In this document: in pieces, positions 45,256 to 55,457 of the stretch | Position numbering within the stretch: position 1 is the stretch's first letter | Layout: the number at the start of each line of letters is the position of its first letter | NCBI RefSeq assembly: GCF_900163625.1 | Contig: NZ_FUIE01000084.1 | Location: 1 to 64,000, forward strand | Length of the DNA: 64,000 nucleotides | Direction: 5' to 3' | Origin: Brevundimonas diminuta 3F5N | GTDB taxonomy: Bacteria; Pseudomonadota; Alphaproteobacteria; Caulobacterales; Caulobacteraceae | Made by a program: the position numbers and the translations under genes | Notes under the pieces: generated by a model | The model's database searches: none | Told to the model about the DNA's origin: nothing | Seen by the model: the letters and a program-made list of their open reading frames with translations, nothing else

Positions 45256-46682
45256 ACCGCCGTGCCGCCCACCGTCAGGCCGCCGATCTTGAGGCTGGGC
45301 TGGCCGATGCCGACGGGGACGCCTTGCCCCGCCTTGCCGCAGGTGCCGACGCCGGGATCGAAGGCGAAGTCGTCGCCGATCATCTGGATCTGTGTCAGGG
45401 CGGTGGCTCCGTCGCCGATCAGGGTGGCGCCGCGCACAGGCGCAGTGATCTTGCCGTCCTCAATCAGATAGGCCTCGGTGCACTGGAAGACGAACTTGCC
45501 GTTGGTGATGTCCACCTGACCGCCGCCGAAGTTGGCGGCGTAGAGGCCGCGCTTGGTCGAGGCGATCATGTCGGCTTGGCTGTCCTTGCCGCCTTCCATG
45601 AAGGTGTTGGTCATGCGCGGCATGGGCGTGTGGGCGAAGGACTGGCGGCGGCCGTTGCCGGTGGCGTTCGCGCCCAACTGACGCGCCGACAGCCGGTCGT
45701 GCATCAGGCCGACCATGATGCCGTCTTCGATCAGCACAGTGCGCGAGGTCGGGGTGCCTTCATCGTCGAACGACAGTGAGCCGCGACGCCCGGCGATGGA
45801 GCCGTCGTCCACGACCGTCACGCCCGGCGCGGCCACCCGCTTGCCCATCATGCCGGTGAAGACCGACGAGCCCTTGCGGTGGAAGTCGCCCTCGAAGCCG
45901 TGGCCGACCGCTTCGTGCAGCAGGACGCCAGGCCAGCCCGCGCCGAGCACCACATCCATCTCGCCCGCCGGGCAGTCGACGGCCTCCAGATTGACCAGGG
46001 CCTGACGCAGGGCCTCGTCCACCTGGGCCTGCCAGCGTTCGGGCGCGACCCATTCTTCAAAGCCCGCGCGGCCGCCCGCGCCGGACGAGGCGCTCTCGCG
46101 CTTGCCGTCCTTCTCGACGGTGACGGAGACGTTCAGCCGGACCAGCGGACGCAGGTCGCTCAGCAGCCGCCCGTCGCCGCGCAGGATGTCGATGGCGCGC
46201 CGTTCGCCGACCAGAGAGGCCGAGACCTGCACCACGCGCGGATCGCGGGCGCGGGCCCAGGCGTCGATCTCGGCCAGCAGGGCGATCTTGTCCGAGAAGG
46301 CCGGGGCCAGCAGCGGATCGACCGGATCATAGAGGCGCTGGTTGGTGGCGCGCGGCGCCTCGGCGGCCGTTCCGTCATAGCCGCGCTTGGCGAGCGCAGC
46401 GCTGTCGGCGGCGCGGCGAATGGCGGCGGCGGAGATCTCATTGGCGTGGGCGTAGCCCGCGGTCTCGCCCGCCACCACGCGCAGGCCGAAGCCCTCCACC
46501 GCATCATAGGAGGCGCCCTTCAGCCGCCCGTCGTCGAAGACCAGGGATTCGCTCTCGGTCTTTTCGAGGAACAGCTCCCCGTCGTCGGCGCCCGCCAGGG
46601 CGGTCTGCAGGATCGACAGGGCCTCGTCGGGGGCTACGCCCGCGGCGTCGAGGATGGGGGAGGGGGAGGCGACAGTGCTCAT
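45252..46682 (-). CDS. tldD: Metalloprotease TldD
   Basis: A 476-residue zinc protease that with TldE (PmbA) cleaves unfolded peptides and matures some peptide antibiotics. The HExxxH motif is at His256, Glu257 and His261 (LLHEAVGHGFEGD). Family landmarks such as GFGLRVVAG, SAQDA-like VDDGS and TNTFMEGG are seen. Its stop overlaps the mnmH stop by 3 bases. The partner pmbA/tldE is not in this window. Start ATG at 46682 (MSTVASPSP) fits the family. Confidence 0.95.
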   Translation of the reverse strand: MSTVASPSPILDAAGVAPDEALSILQTALAGADDGELFLEKTESESLVFDDGRLKGASYDAVEGFGLRVVAGETAGYAHANEISAAAIRRAADSAALAKRGYDGTAAEAPRATNQRLYDPVDPLLAPAFSDKIALLAEIDAWARARDPRVVQVSASLVGERRAIDILRGDGRLLSDLRPLVRLNVSVTVEKDGKRESASSGAGGRAGFEEWVAPERWQAQVDEALRQALVNLEAVDCPAGEMDVVLGAGWPGVLLHEAVGHGFEGDFHRKGSSVFTGMMGKRVAAPGVTVVDDGSIAGRRGSLSFDDEGTPTSRTVLIEDGIMVGLMHDRLSARQLGANATGNGRRQSFAHTPMPRMTNTFMEGGKDSQADMIASTKRGLYAANFGGGQVDITNGKFVFQCTEAYLIEDGKITAPVRGATLIGDGATALTQIQMIGDDFAFDPGVGTCGKAGQGVPVGIGQPSLKIGGLTVGGTAV

Positions 46683-46731
46683 GGACGCTAGATAGGGGCT
46701 GCGCGGCCCGGCGTCACGGTCTGCAAAAGCA

Positions 46732-46765
46732 ATCGGCCCCTCCCGCGGTGCGAAAGGGGGCCGAT
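46732..46765 (-). terminator. Terminator of the DUF2807-DUF1700-padR transcript
   Basis: ATCGGCCCC (46732-46740) and GGGGCCGAT (46757-46765) are perfect 9-base arms. On the minus strand the hairpin is followed by TTGCTTTT. It lies 26 bases beyond the DUF2807 stop codon, between that operon and tldD. Confidence 0.75.
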
Positions 46766-46790
46766 GTCGTTTGGCGCGTTCAGACGCGGC

Positions 46791-47570
46791 TCAGTCCTGC
46801 GATACCTCGCCGGAGCCGCTGACCGACTGGCGCAGTTCGGCGGGGCGGCGGGTCAGGCGGACGTCGCCGCTGCCCGAGACGTCGACCTCGGCCTTGCCGC
46901 TGGGGCCGACGCGGACCTCGCCCGAGCCGCTGACTCGGACCTTGGCGTCGTCGACGATCAGTTCGTCCATGCGGGCGTCGCCGGCGCCGGAGACGTCGAC
47001 CGTCACGGTTTCGGCGCGACCCTGGACCCGCACGTCGGACGAGCCGGTCAGCGTCAGGTCCAGCGACGGCTGGTCATAGCCGCGGATCTTCAGCTCGGTC
47101 GGGCCCGATAGGTCGAAAGCCTTCACCGAGGGCGCCTTGATGATGATCTTCAGGGCGTCGGTCTCGCTCCAGCCGCGGATGCCGGTGCGGGTCCAGCGGA
47201 CATAGCTGCGGTCGCCGCGCGGGGCCTCGTCCAGCGTCAGGCGGCCGTTGGAGAAGCGGACGCGCTCGACCACGCTCTGGGCGCCCGAGACGGTGATGCC
47301 CGGCGTATCGGCCTGCTGGTCGTAAACGACGTCAGCGGGGATGTTGATGGCCAGGCGGTCGCCGCCCGTCCATTCGATCGTGCGGGTCGTGTCGGGCGAG
47401 ACCTGGCCGCGCTCGACGGTGAAGCCGCTGTCGCCGGCCTCGTCGTCGGTGATGACCCAGGTCCAGTCGTGGCGGGCCAGATCGCGGCCCCCGATGGCGA
47501 AGGCGCCGCAGATGCCGACGATGGCTAGGACCAGGCCCGCGCCGGAGATGATGAGCAGATTGCGGATCAT
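46791..47570 (-). CDS. DUF2807 (head-GIN) envelope protein
   Basis: A 259-residue protein with one N-terminal membrane helix (about 1-25, possibly a signal anchor). The C-terminal 150 residues form short repeats such as VDVSGAGDARM, VRVSGSGEVRV and VDVSGSGDVRL, which are typical of the right-handed beta-helix head-GIN domain. It follows DUF1700 (24 bases) and padR on one transcript. Function unknown; the gene order is widespread and suggests a membrane-stress or envelope role under the PadR repressor. Confidence 0.85.
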   Translation of the reverse strand: MIRNLLIISGAGLVLAIVGICGAFAIGGRDLARHDWTWVITDDEAGDSGFTVERGQVSPDTTRTIEWTGGDRLAINIPADVVYDQQADTPGITVSGAQSVVERVRFSNGRLTLDEAPRGDRSYVRWTRTGIRGWSETDALKIIIKAPSVKAFDLSGPTELKIRGYDQPSLDLTLTGSSDVRVQGRAETVTVDVSGAGDARMDELIVDDAKVRVSGSGEVRVGPSGKAEVDVSGSGDVRLTRRPAELRQSVSGSGEVSQD

Positions 47571-47594
47571 GACTGTGTTCTCCTCTCTCTGGCT

Positions 47595-48161
47595 TTAGGC
47601 CTGGGGTTCCAGGGCGGGTTTGACGACGCGGTAGTGCAGACGGGCGTACCAGACGGTGGCGTCGATCAGCCACTTGGTCAGCAGGGCCATGGTTCCGACC
47701 ATGAAGATGCCCAGACCCATCAGGCCGACGCCCAACAGCGCGGCGGCCAGCGCTCCGCCCGGCAGGCCCATGAAGGCGCCCGCCACCATGACGAAGCCGC
47801 CGGCGATGAAGACGCCGACGCCGCCCAGCAGCAGGGACAGCACCGTGCCGAAGACGGGCAGGGCGATGGGCAGCAGGATCAGGATGTCGATCGCGCCCAG
47901 GCCCAGGATGCCGAATACGGCCCCGGCGGCGGACGACGCCGACGGCTCCTGACGCCAGCGCTGGGCGCCGGCCTCGGCCTTCAGTTCGCGGGACAGGCGA
48001 TCGGGGTCGCCCAGGGCCTCGGCCACCTCGGCCTCGCTGCGGCCGGCGGCGGCGCCGTCGGCGAAGTGGGCTTCATAGTCGGCCACGATCTCATTGGCGG
48101 TGGCGGCGGGCAGGCCCACCAGGCCGCGTCGCAGTCGCGCCAGGAATTCCGCGCGGTTCAT
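47595..48161 (-). CDS. DUF1700 integral membrane protein
   Basis: A 188-residue protein. The N-terminal 50 residues are a conserved helical domain (FLARLRRGLVGLPAATANEIVADYEAHF), followed by three to four membrane helices between about 75 and 170. It overlaps the padR stop by 4 bases. DUF1700 proteins are regularly encoded after a PadR regulator. Function unknown. Confidence 0.88.
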   Translation of the reverse strand: MNRAEFLARLRRGLVGLPAATANEIVADYEAHFADGAAAGRSEAEVAEALGDPDRLSRELKAEAGAQRWRQEPSASSAAGAVFGILGLGAIDILILLPIALPVFGTVLSLLLGGVGVFIAGGFVMVAGAFMGLPGGALAAALLGVGLMGLGIFMVGTMALLTKWLIDATVWYARLHYRVVKPALEPQA

Positions 48162-48592
48162 TGCTTCTCTCCCCTGTCCTCAGCTTGGGCAGTCGATTCG
48201 GTTTGGGCGCTCTGATCGAGCAGGGCGGGCGTTTCGGCCGGGGCCTCGGCGACAATGACGCTGTCGTCGTCATCGCCCGCGATCAGGGCCTCGACGGCGC
48301 GGGCGAAGGCCCGCCACTCGCCGGTCTGGCCGTCCAGGGCGCGGCGGCCCGCGGCGGTCAGGCGATAGTATTTGCGCGACGGGCCGCTGGATGATTCGAC
48401 CAGATAGGTCTCGACCAGGCCGTCGGTCTGCATCCGCCGCATCAGCGGATAGATGGTGCCTTCCCCCATGCCGATGGCGTCGGACAGGCGGCTGGCGATC
48501 TCATAGGCGTAGCTGTCGCGTCGGGCGAGCAGCGCCAGGACGCAGAGCCCCAGCACGCCTTTCTTCAGTTGGATGTCGATGGTGTCGGGCAT
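48158..48592 (-). CDS. PadR-family transcriptional repressor
   Basis: A 144-residue winged-helix regulator. The N-terminal domain has LKKGVLGLCVLALLARRDSYAYEIA and the wing region TIYPLMRRMQTDGLV and YYRLTAAGRRAL. The C-terminal part is short and acidic. It is the first gene of a three-gene operon and probably represses its own promoter. Candidate binding sites are at 48638-48662. The inducing signal is unknown. Confidence 0.92.
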   Translation of the reverse strand: MPDTIDIQLKKGVLGLCVLALLARRDSYAYEIASRLSDAIGMGEGTIYPLMRRMQTDGLVETYLVESSSGPSRKYYRLTAAGRRALDGQTGEWRAFARAVEALIAGDDDDSVIVAEAPAETPALLDQSAQTESTAQAEDRGEKQ

Positions 48593-48637
48593 TGCGTCCC
48601 TCTTGGGCGTCCCTCTCTAGGGTGCTTAAGGGGTATC

Positions 48638-48662
48638 GCAAGGTATCTTGCCGTGCAAGGTA
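48638..48662. promoter_or_regulatory. Candidate PadR operator upstream of padR
   Basis: Three GCAAGGTA-type half-sites lie within 25 bases: direct at 48638-48645, inverted (TATCTTGC) at 48644-48651 and direct again at 48655-48662. The last two form an inverted repeat with a 3-base spacer. They lie 46-70 bases upstream of the padR start, in the expected promoter. PadR proteins commonly bind short dyads overlapping their own promoters; assignment is inferred. Confidence 0.55.
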
Positions 48663-48803
48663 GCTATCGAAACATGACAGCGATTTAATCGACCGCATTT
48701 TGTCGAGAGGGCGCCATAGGTGCGCTTGATCGCTTGGCAAGGGCGGTTCGAGCCGATAAGGACCGGCCATGACACGCCGAGGTCCGTCTGGGCCCGGCGA
48801 CGC

Positions 48804-48820
48804 TTGCGAATTGCTCGCAA
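48804..48820. promoter_or_regulatory. 17-base palindrome just upstream of ctaC
   Basis: TTGCGA (48804-48809) and TCGCAA (48815-48820) are perfect inverted halves around ATTGC. The site ends 21 bases before the ctaC start codon, near where the transcript or ribosome site would begin. The remaining intergenic space between padR and ctaC (48663-48803) contains no other clear element. A regulator of cytochrome oxidase could bind here; none is identified. Confidence 0.4.
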
Positions 48821-48841
48821 ACGTCTGCTGCAGAACGGTTT

Positions 48842-51498
<2,657 letters not shown>

Positions 51499-51520
51499 TC
51501 CGTATCGGATAGACCCGGAG

Positions 51521-51562
51521 AGGCCGCCCTTCCGTAACTGGAAGGGCGGCCTTAACGCTTTT
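51521..51562 (+). terminator. Terminator-like hairpin directly before ctaB
   Basis: Perfect 13-base arms at 51521-51533 and 51540-51552 around a 6-base loop. A T-run (51558-51562) follows after TAACGC. The ctaB ATG begins 2 bases after the T-run. It would end the ctaC-ctaD message and leave ctaB to be reached by read-through or a separate promoter; no Shine-Dalgarno sequence stands before ctaB. Confidence 0.8.
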
Positions 51563-51563
51563 T

Positions 51564-52541
51564 ATGACCATGACCGAACGCCCAGCCCAAGAAACGCCCC
51601 TCGTCACCACGGCCCAGCCGGAAGACTTCTTCCAGCTGCTGAAGCCGCGCGTCATGTCGCTTGTGGTGTTCACGGCGGTGACGGGACTGGTCGTGGCGCC
51701 GGGCCAGCTGAGCTGGGTCAACGCGATCATCGCCATTCTGTGCATCGCCGTCGGCGCAGGGGCGGCGGGCGCGCTGAACATGGCGGTCGAGGGCGAGACC
51801 GACGCCTTGATGCGCCGCACGCGCGGCCGCCCCGTCGCGGCCGGACGCGTGCGAAAGAACGACGCCATCGCCTTCGGCATGGTGCTGTCGGTCTTCTCGG
51901 TCATGCTGCTGGGCATGACGACCAACTGGCTGGCGGGCGGCCTGCTGGCCCTGACTATCGTCTATTACGCCTGGCTCTACACCCTGGTGCTGAAGCGCCG
52001 GACGCCTCAGAACATCGTCATCGGCGGCGCCGCTGGCGCGCTGCCGCCCGTGATCGGCTGGGCGGCGGTCACGGGCGATGCGCCGTGGCAGGCCTGGCTG
52101 CTGTTCCTGATCATCTTCATGTGGACGCCGCCGCACACCTGGGCCCTGACCCTCTATTCGGCCGGCGACTACGCCAAGGCCGGCATTCCGATGATGCCGG
52201 TGGCGCGTGGGGCCAAGTCGACCCGCCTGCAGATACTGCTCTACAGCCTGGCCTTCGTGCCGGTGGCGATCGCGCCGGCCTTCACCGGCCTGGGCGGCCC
52301 CATCTATCTGATGGTGTCGGTCGCGGGCGGGCTGGGCTTCCTGGCCCTGGCCTTCCGCCTGTGGCGTTCGCGCGCGGGCGATCAGCCCGACAAGGCCGAG
52401 GCCGTGGGGCGAGAGGCCGCATTGTATGACGTCCGGGCTGAGGCCAAACCGGCCCGCAACCTGTTCGCCTTTTCGATCTTGTACCTGATGGCGTTGTTCT
52501 CGGCCCTGCTGGTCGAGCATCTGTCGGGCGTCGGAGTCTGA
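51564..52541 (+). CDS. ctaB: Protoheme IX farnesyltransferase (heme O synthase)
   Basis: Adds a farnesyl group to heme B for heme A synthesis. The 325 residues form about nine membrane helices. The first Asp-rich motif usually reads NxxxDxDxD; here it reads NMAVEGETD, with Glu at the first two acidic positions. The second motif lies in the GDYAKAGIPMMPV region. ATG at 51564 or, two codons later, at 51570 are both possible; neither has a clear ribosome site. It follows the hairpin at 51521. Confidence 0.94.
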   Translation: MTMTERPAQETPLVTTAQPEDFFQLLKPRVMSLVVFTAVTGLVVAPGQLSWVNAIIAILCIAVGAGAAGALNMAVEGETDALMRRTRGRPVAAGRVRKNDAIAFGMVLSVFSVMLLGMTTNWLAGGLLALTIVYYAWLYTLVLKRRTPQNIVIGGAAGALPPVIGWAAVTGDAPWQAWLLFLIIFMWTPPHTWALTLYSAGDYAKAGIPMMPVARGAKSTRLQILLYSLAFVPVAIAPAFTGLGGPIYLMVSVAGGLGFLALAFRLWRSRAGDQPDKAEAVGREAALYDVRAEAKPARNLFAFSILYLMALFSALLVEHLSGVGV

Positions 52542-52546
52542 ATCCC

Positions 52547-52807
52547 ATGTCCAATCCCGAGTTCCTGAAGCTGAACGATGAACAGGTTCGTGCGCGCAAG
52601 CGTCGCAACGTGGCCATCGCCCTGGGCCTGCTGGCCTTCATCGCCCTAGTCTACACCGTGACGGTGTCGCGCATGCACGCCAACAACAAGGCGCGACATG
52701 AAGCCGAGGCGGCGGCCCTGGCCACGCTGGAGAGGGCCGATCCGGCCCTGCCGGCGCCGGTCCAGCCGGACGCGCCCGTTCCCGCGCCCGCAACCCAGGA
52801 GCCTTGA
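52547..52807 (+). CDS. Small single-helix protein between ctaB and ctaG (CoxF-like)
   Basis: An 86-residue protein with a basic stretch (RARKRRN), one membrane helix (about 22-42, NVAIALGLLAFIALVYTVTV) and a Pro/Ala-rich tail. Such small proteins are commonly found before ctaG in alphaproteobacteria and are thought to help oxidase assembly. The stop codon overlaps the ctaG start as TTGA. Exact role unknown. Confidence 0.75.
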   Translation: MSNPEFLKLNDEQVRARKRRNVAIALGLLAFIALVYTVTVSRMHANNKARHEAEAAALATLERADPALPAPVQPDAPVPAPATQEP

Positions 52808-53388
52808 GGGCTGTGAAGAACAAGAATTCGGTCGCGCTGCTGTGCGCGGCCCTGGTCATCCTGATGACGGGCGCGGCCTTCGCCGCCGTGCCGCTGTATC
52901 GGCTGTTCTGCCAGGTCACGGGCTTTGACGGCACGACCATGAAGGCCGAGGCGGCGCCGACCACGATCCTGGACCAGGAAGTCCTGATCCGCTTCGACAC
53001 CAACGTCCGCGACCTGCCCATGACCTTCAAGGCCGAGCAGTTCAGCCAGAAGGTCCGCATCGGCGAGACGGGCATGGCCTATTTCGAGGTGACCAACACC
53101 TCGAACCAGACGATCCACGCGACGGCGGCCTACAACGTCGTGCCCGAACGGGCCGGACCGTACTTCCAGAAGCTGCAGTGCTTCTGCTTCGAGGGGCAGG
53201 AGATCGCGCCGGGCGCGACCGTGTCCTTCCCGATGCAGTATTTCGTCGCGCCCGAGATGGCGACCGACGCCGAGGTGAAGGGGGTGCGCGAAATCACCCT
53301 CAGCTACACCTTCTTTCCAACCAAAGGCTTTCAGCAGGCCGTTGCGAACGACTCTGCTGTTGGCAAAGCCGGAGAGCGGGGGCTATAG
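52804..53388 (+). CDS. ctaG: Cytochrome c oxidase assembly protein CtaG/Cox11
   Basis: Delivers copper to the CuB site of subunit I. The 194 residues have an N-terminal membrane helix (about 8-28), a periplasmic immunoglobulin-like domain and the copper-binding CFCF motif near residues 120-125. The start is TTG at 52804 (overlapping the previous stop); a GTG at 52813 with GAGGG upstream is an alternative. Family match is strong (PLYRLFCQVTGF). Confidence 0.95.
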   Translation: MRAVKNKNSVALLCAALVILMTGAAFAAVPLYRLFCQVTGFDGTTMKAEAAPTTILDQEVLIRFDTNVRDLPMTFKAEQFSQKVRIGETGMAYFEVTNTSNQTIHATAAYNVVPERAGPYFQKLQCFCFEGQEIAPGATVSFPMQYFVAPEMATDAEVKGVREITLSYTFFPTKGFQQAVANDSAVGKAGERGL

Positions 53389-53430
53389 CCCTCTTCAAAC
53401 GACTCTCGCCTTAATTCAGAGACCTTGGGA

Positions 53431-54309
53431 ATGGCTGACGCTCACGCGAAACCGCAACACGACTACCATCTGGTCGATCCGAGCCCCTGGCCGCTGATCG
53501 CCTCCTTCTCCGCGTGCATCATGTTCGTCGGCGCTGTGATGTGGATGAAGGGCCTGTTCGGCATGCCCGAAGGCACCAAGTGGCTGTTCTTCGCCGGCCT
53601 CGCGGGCGTGCTGTTCACCATGTACGGCTGGTGGGCTGACGTCATCAAGGAATCCAAGAAGGGCGACCACACCCCGGTTGTGGGCATCGGCCTGCGCTAC
53701 GGCATGGTGCTGTTCATCGCGTCGGAGGTGATGTTCTTCGTCTCCTTCTTCTGGATGTTCTTCGACATGGCGATCTTCAACGAAGCGCGCGCGATCATCC
53801 CGGAAGTCGGCAACTGGGCCGACACCGCCGCCGCCTGGCAGACCTGGCCGCCCAAGGGCGTCGAGCTGCTGGACCCGTGGAGCCTGCCGCTCATGAACAC
53901 GGTCATCCTGCTGCTGTCGGGCACGACCCTGACCTGGGCGCACCACGCCCTGATCGGCGGCGACCGCAAGGGCGCCAAGCTGGGTCTGCTGATCACCGTC
54001 CTGCTGGGCGTGCTGTTCACCGGCGTTCAGGCTTATGAATATTACCACATCCTGCACGGCCACCTGTTCTTCAGCGAAGAAGCGGCCCAGTCGAAGCTGT
54101 ACGGCTCCATCTTCTTCATGACGACGGGCTTCCACGGCTTCCACGTCCTGGTCGGCACCATCTTCCTGGCTGTCTGCCTGCTACGCCTCTACGCCGGTCA
54201 GATGACCCCGCAGAAGCACTTCGGCCTCGAAGCCGCCGCCTGGTACTGGCACTTCGTCGACGTGGTGTGGCTGTTCCTCTTCGTCTTCATGTACGTCGTC
54301 TTCGGTTGA
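53431..54309 (+). CDS. ctaE: Cytochrome c oxidase subunit III
   Basis: Stabilises the oxidase and its proton uptake path. The 292 residues form seven membrane helices with HDYHLVDPSPWP at the start, a signature of alphaproteobacterial CtaE. WYWHFVDVVWLFLF at the end is diagnostic. ATG at 53431 is chosen; the frame begins 2 codons earlier at a TTG. It lies 42 bases after ctaG and its stop overlaps the next gene. Confidence 0.96.
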   Translation: MADAHAKPQHDYHLVDPSPWPLIASFSACIMFVGAVMWMKGLFGMPEGTKWLFFAGLAGVLFTMYGWWADVIKESKKGDHTPVVGIGLRYGMVLFIASEVMFFVSFFWMFFDMAIFNEARAIIPEVGNWADTAAAWQTWPPKGVELLDPWSLPLMNTVILLLSGTTLTWAHHALIGGDRKGAKLGLLITVLLGVLFTGVQAYEYYHILHGHLFFSEEAAQSKLYGSIFFMTTGFHGFHVLVGTIFLAVCLLRLYAGQMTPQKHFGLEAAAWYWHFVDVVWLFLFVFMYVVFG

Positions 54310-54734
54310 TCGAACGCGACGGACAAGTTGAGCTTTCGTCGGCGCGGGGCCCCAAGCCCCGCGCCGATTTGCTTGTCTGGCCCGCCGTACGCGCGGGGCT
54401 CATGGGGCGCTGCCCGGCCTGCGGGCGCGGGGCGCTGTTCGAGGGCTTTCTGAAGCGTCGCACCGCTTGCGAAGCCTGCGGCTTCGACCTGGGCGCGGTC
54501 GAGACGGGCGACGGCGCGGCCACCTTCATCATGCAGATCGCCGGCTTCCTGGTCGGCTTCTCGGCCCTGGCCGTCGAGATCGCCTGGAGCCCGCCGATCT
54601 GGCTGCACCTGATCATCTGGCTGCCGCTGGTCGCGGTTCTGGCCGTGGCCTTGATGCGGCCGGGAAAGGGGCTGATGACAGCCCTGCAGATGCTGCGCCA
54701 GAACAGCGCCGATTCACACGGAGAGACCCGATGA
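54306..54734 (+). CDS. DUF983 membrane protein
   Basis: A 142-residue protein. A zinc-ribbon-like motif (CPACGRG then CEACGF) at about 38-65 is followed by two membrane helices (about 78-96 and 105-122). DUF983 genes are regularly found between ctaE and surf1. The start is uncertain: TTG at 54306 overlaps the ctaE stop (TTGA); the longest frame begins at 54267 inside ctaE. It overlaps surf1 by 4 bases. Probably an oxidase assembly helper, by context only. Confidence 0.82.
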   Translation: MIERDGQVELSSARGPKPRADLLVWPAVRAGLMGRCPACGRGALFEGFLKRRTACEACGFDLGAVETGDGAATFIMQIAGFLVGFSALAVEIAWSPPIWLHLIIWLPLVAVLAVALMRPGKGLMTALQMLRQNSADSHGETR

Positions 54735-55456
54735 CCGTCGCCGCCCGGCCTCGCTTTCCCATCATCCTGACGGCCGTCGCCGCCCTGCTGCTCGGCGCCC
54801 TGCTGACGCTGGGCGTGTGGCAGGTGCAGCGGCTGCAATGGAAGCTGGACCTGATCGACAGGTCCGAGGCCGCCGCGGCCCAGGCGCCGGTTCCCCTGGC
54901 CGAGGCTCTGGCGCTGGATGATCCCGAGTTCCGTCAGGTGGTTGTGACCTGCCGCGGCCTGAACACGGCCCTCTTCGTCGAGCTTCAGACCATCGAGGAC
55001 GGCGACGCCGGAGTGCGCCTGATCTCGGCCTGCCCGGTCGAGGGGCAGGGGACGGTGCTGGTCGATCGCGGCTTCCTGCCCGCCGAGACCCTTGAGCGTC
55101 CCGCGGTGCAGGCCGAGGCGGCCATGCCGGTCGTCGTCGCGGGCGTGGTGCGCCAGGCGCCCGGCCCCAACGCCATGACGCCGCCACCGTCAGGAAAGGT
55201 CTTCTATGGCCGCGACCGGACGGCGATGGCTCAGGCTCTGGGCGTGACGGGGGAGGTGTCGCCCTACACCGTCTATGCGACCACCTCGGCCAATCCCGAA
55301 CTGACGGCTTTGCGGCCGGTGTCGCCGCCTGCCGCTTTCAGCAACAACCATCTGGGCTACGCCCTGACCTGGTTCGGCCTGGCGATCGCCCTGGTCGTCT
55401 TCTACGCGGCCCTGCTGCTGCGTCGCTATCGCCCCACGCCTTCCAAGGATCGCTGA
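54731..55456 (+). CDS. SURF1-family oxidase assembly protein
   Basis: Needed for heme A insertion into aa3 oxidase in relatives. The 241 residues have one N-terminal membrane helix (about 10-30, TAVAALLLGALLTLGVWQVQRLQWK, where the last part is the SURF1 signature), a periplasmic domain and a second helix near the end (ALTWFGLAIALVVFYAALL), with NNHLGYA just before it. It overlaps DUF983 by 4 bases. It is separated by one base from the M16 peptidase frame. Confidence 0.93.
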   Translation: MTVAARPRFPIILTAVAALLLGALLTLGVWQVQRLQWKLDLIDRSEAAAAQAPVPLAEALALDDPEFRQVVVTCRGLNTALFVELQTIEDGDAGVRLISACPVEGQGTVLVDRGFLPAETLERPAVQAEAAMPVVVAGVVRQAPGPNAMTPPPSGKVFYGRDRTAMAQALGVTGEVSPYTVYATTSANPELTALRPVSPPAAFSNNHLGYALTWFGLAIALVVFYAALLLRRYRPTPSKDR

Positions 55457-55457
55457 C

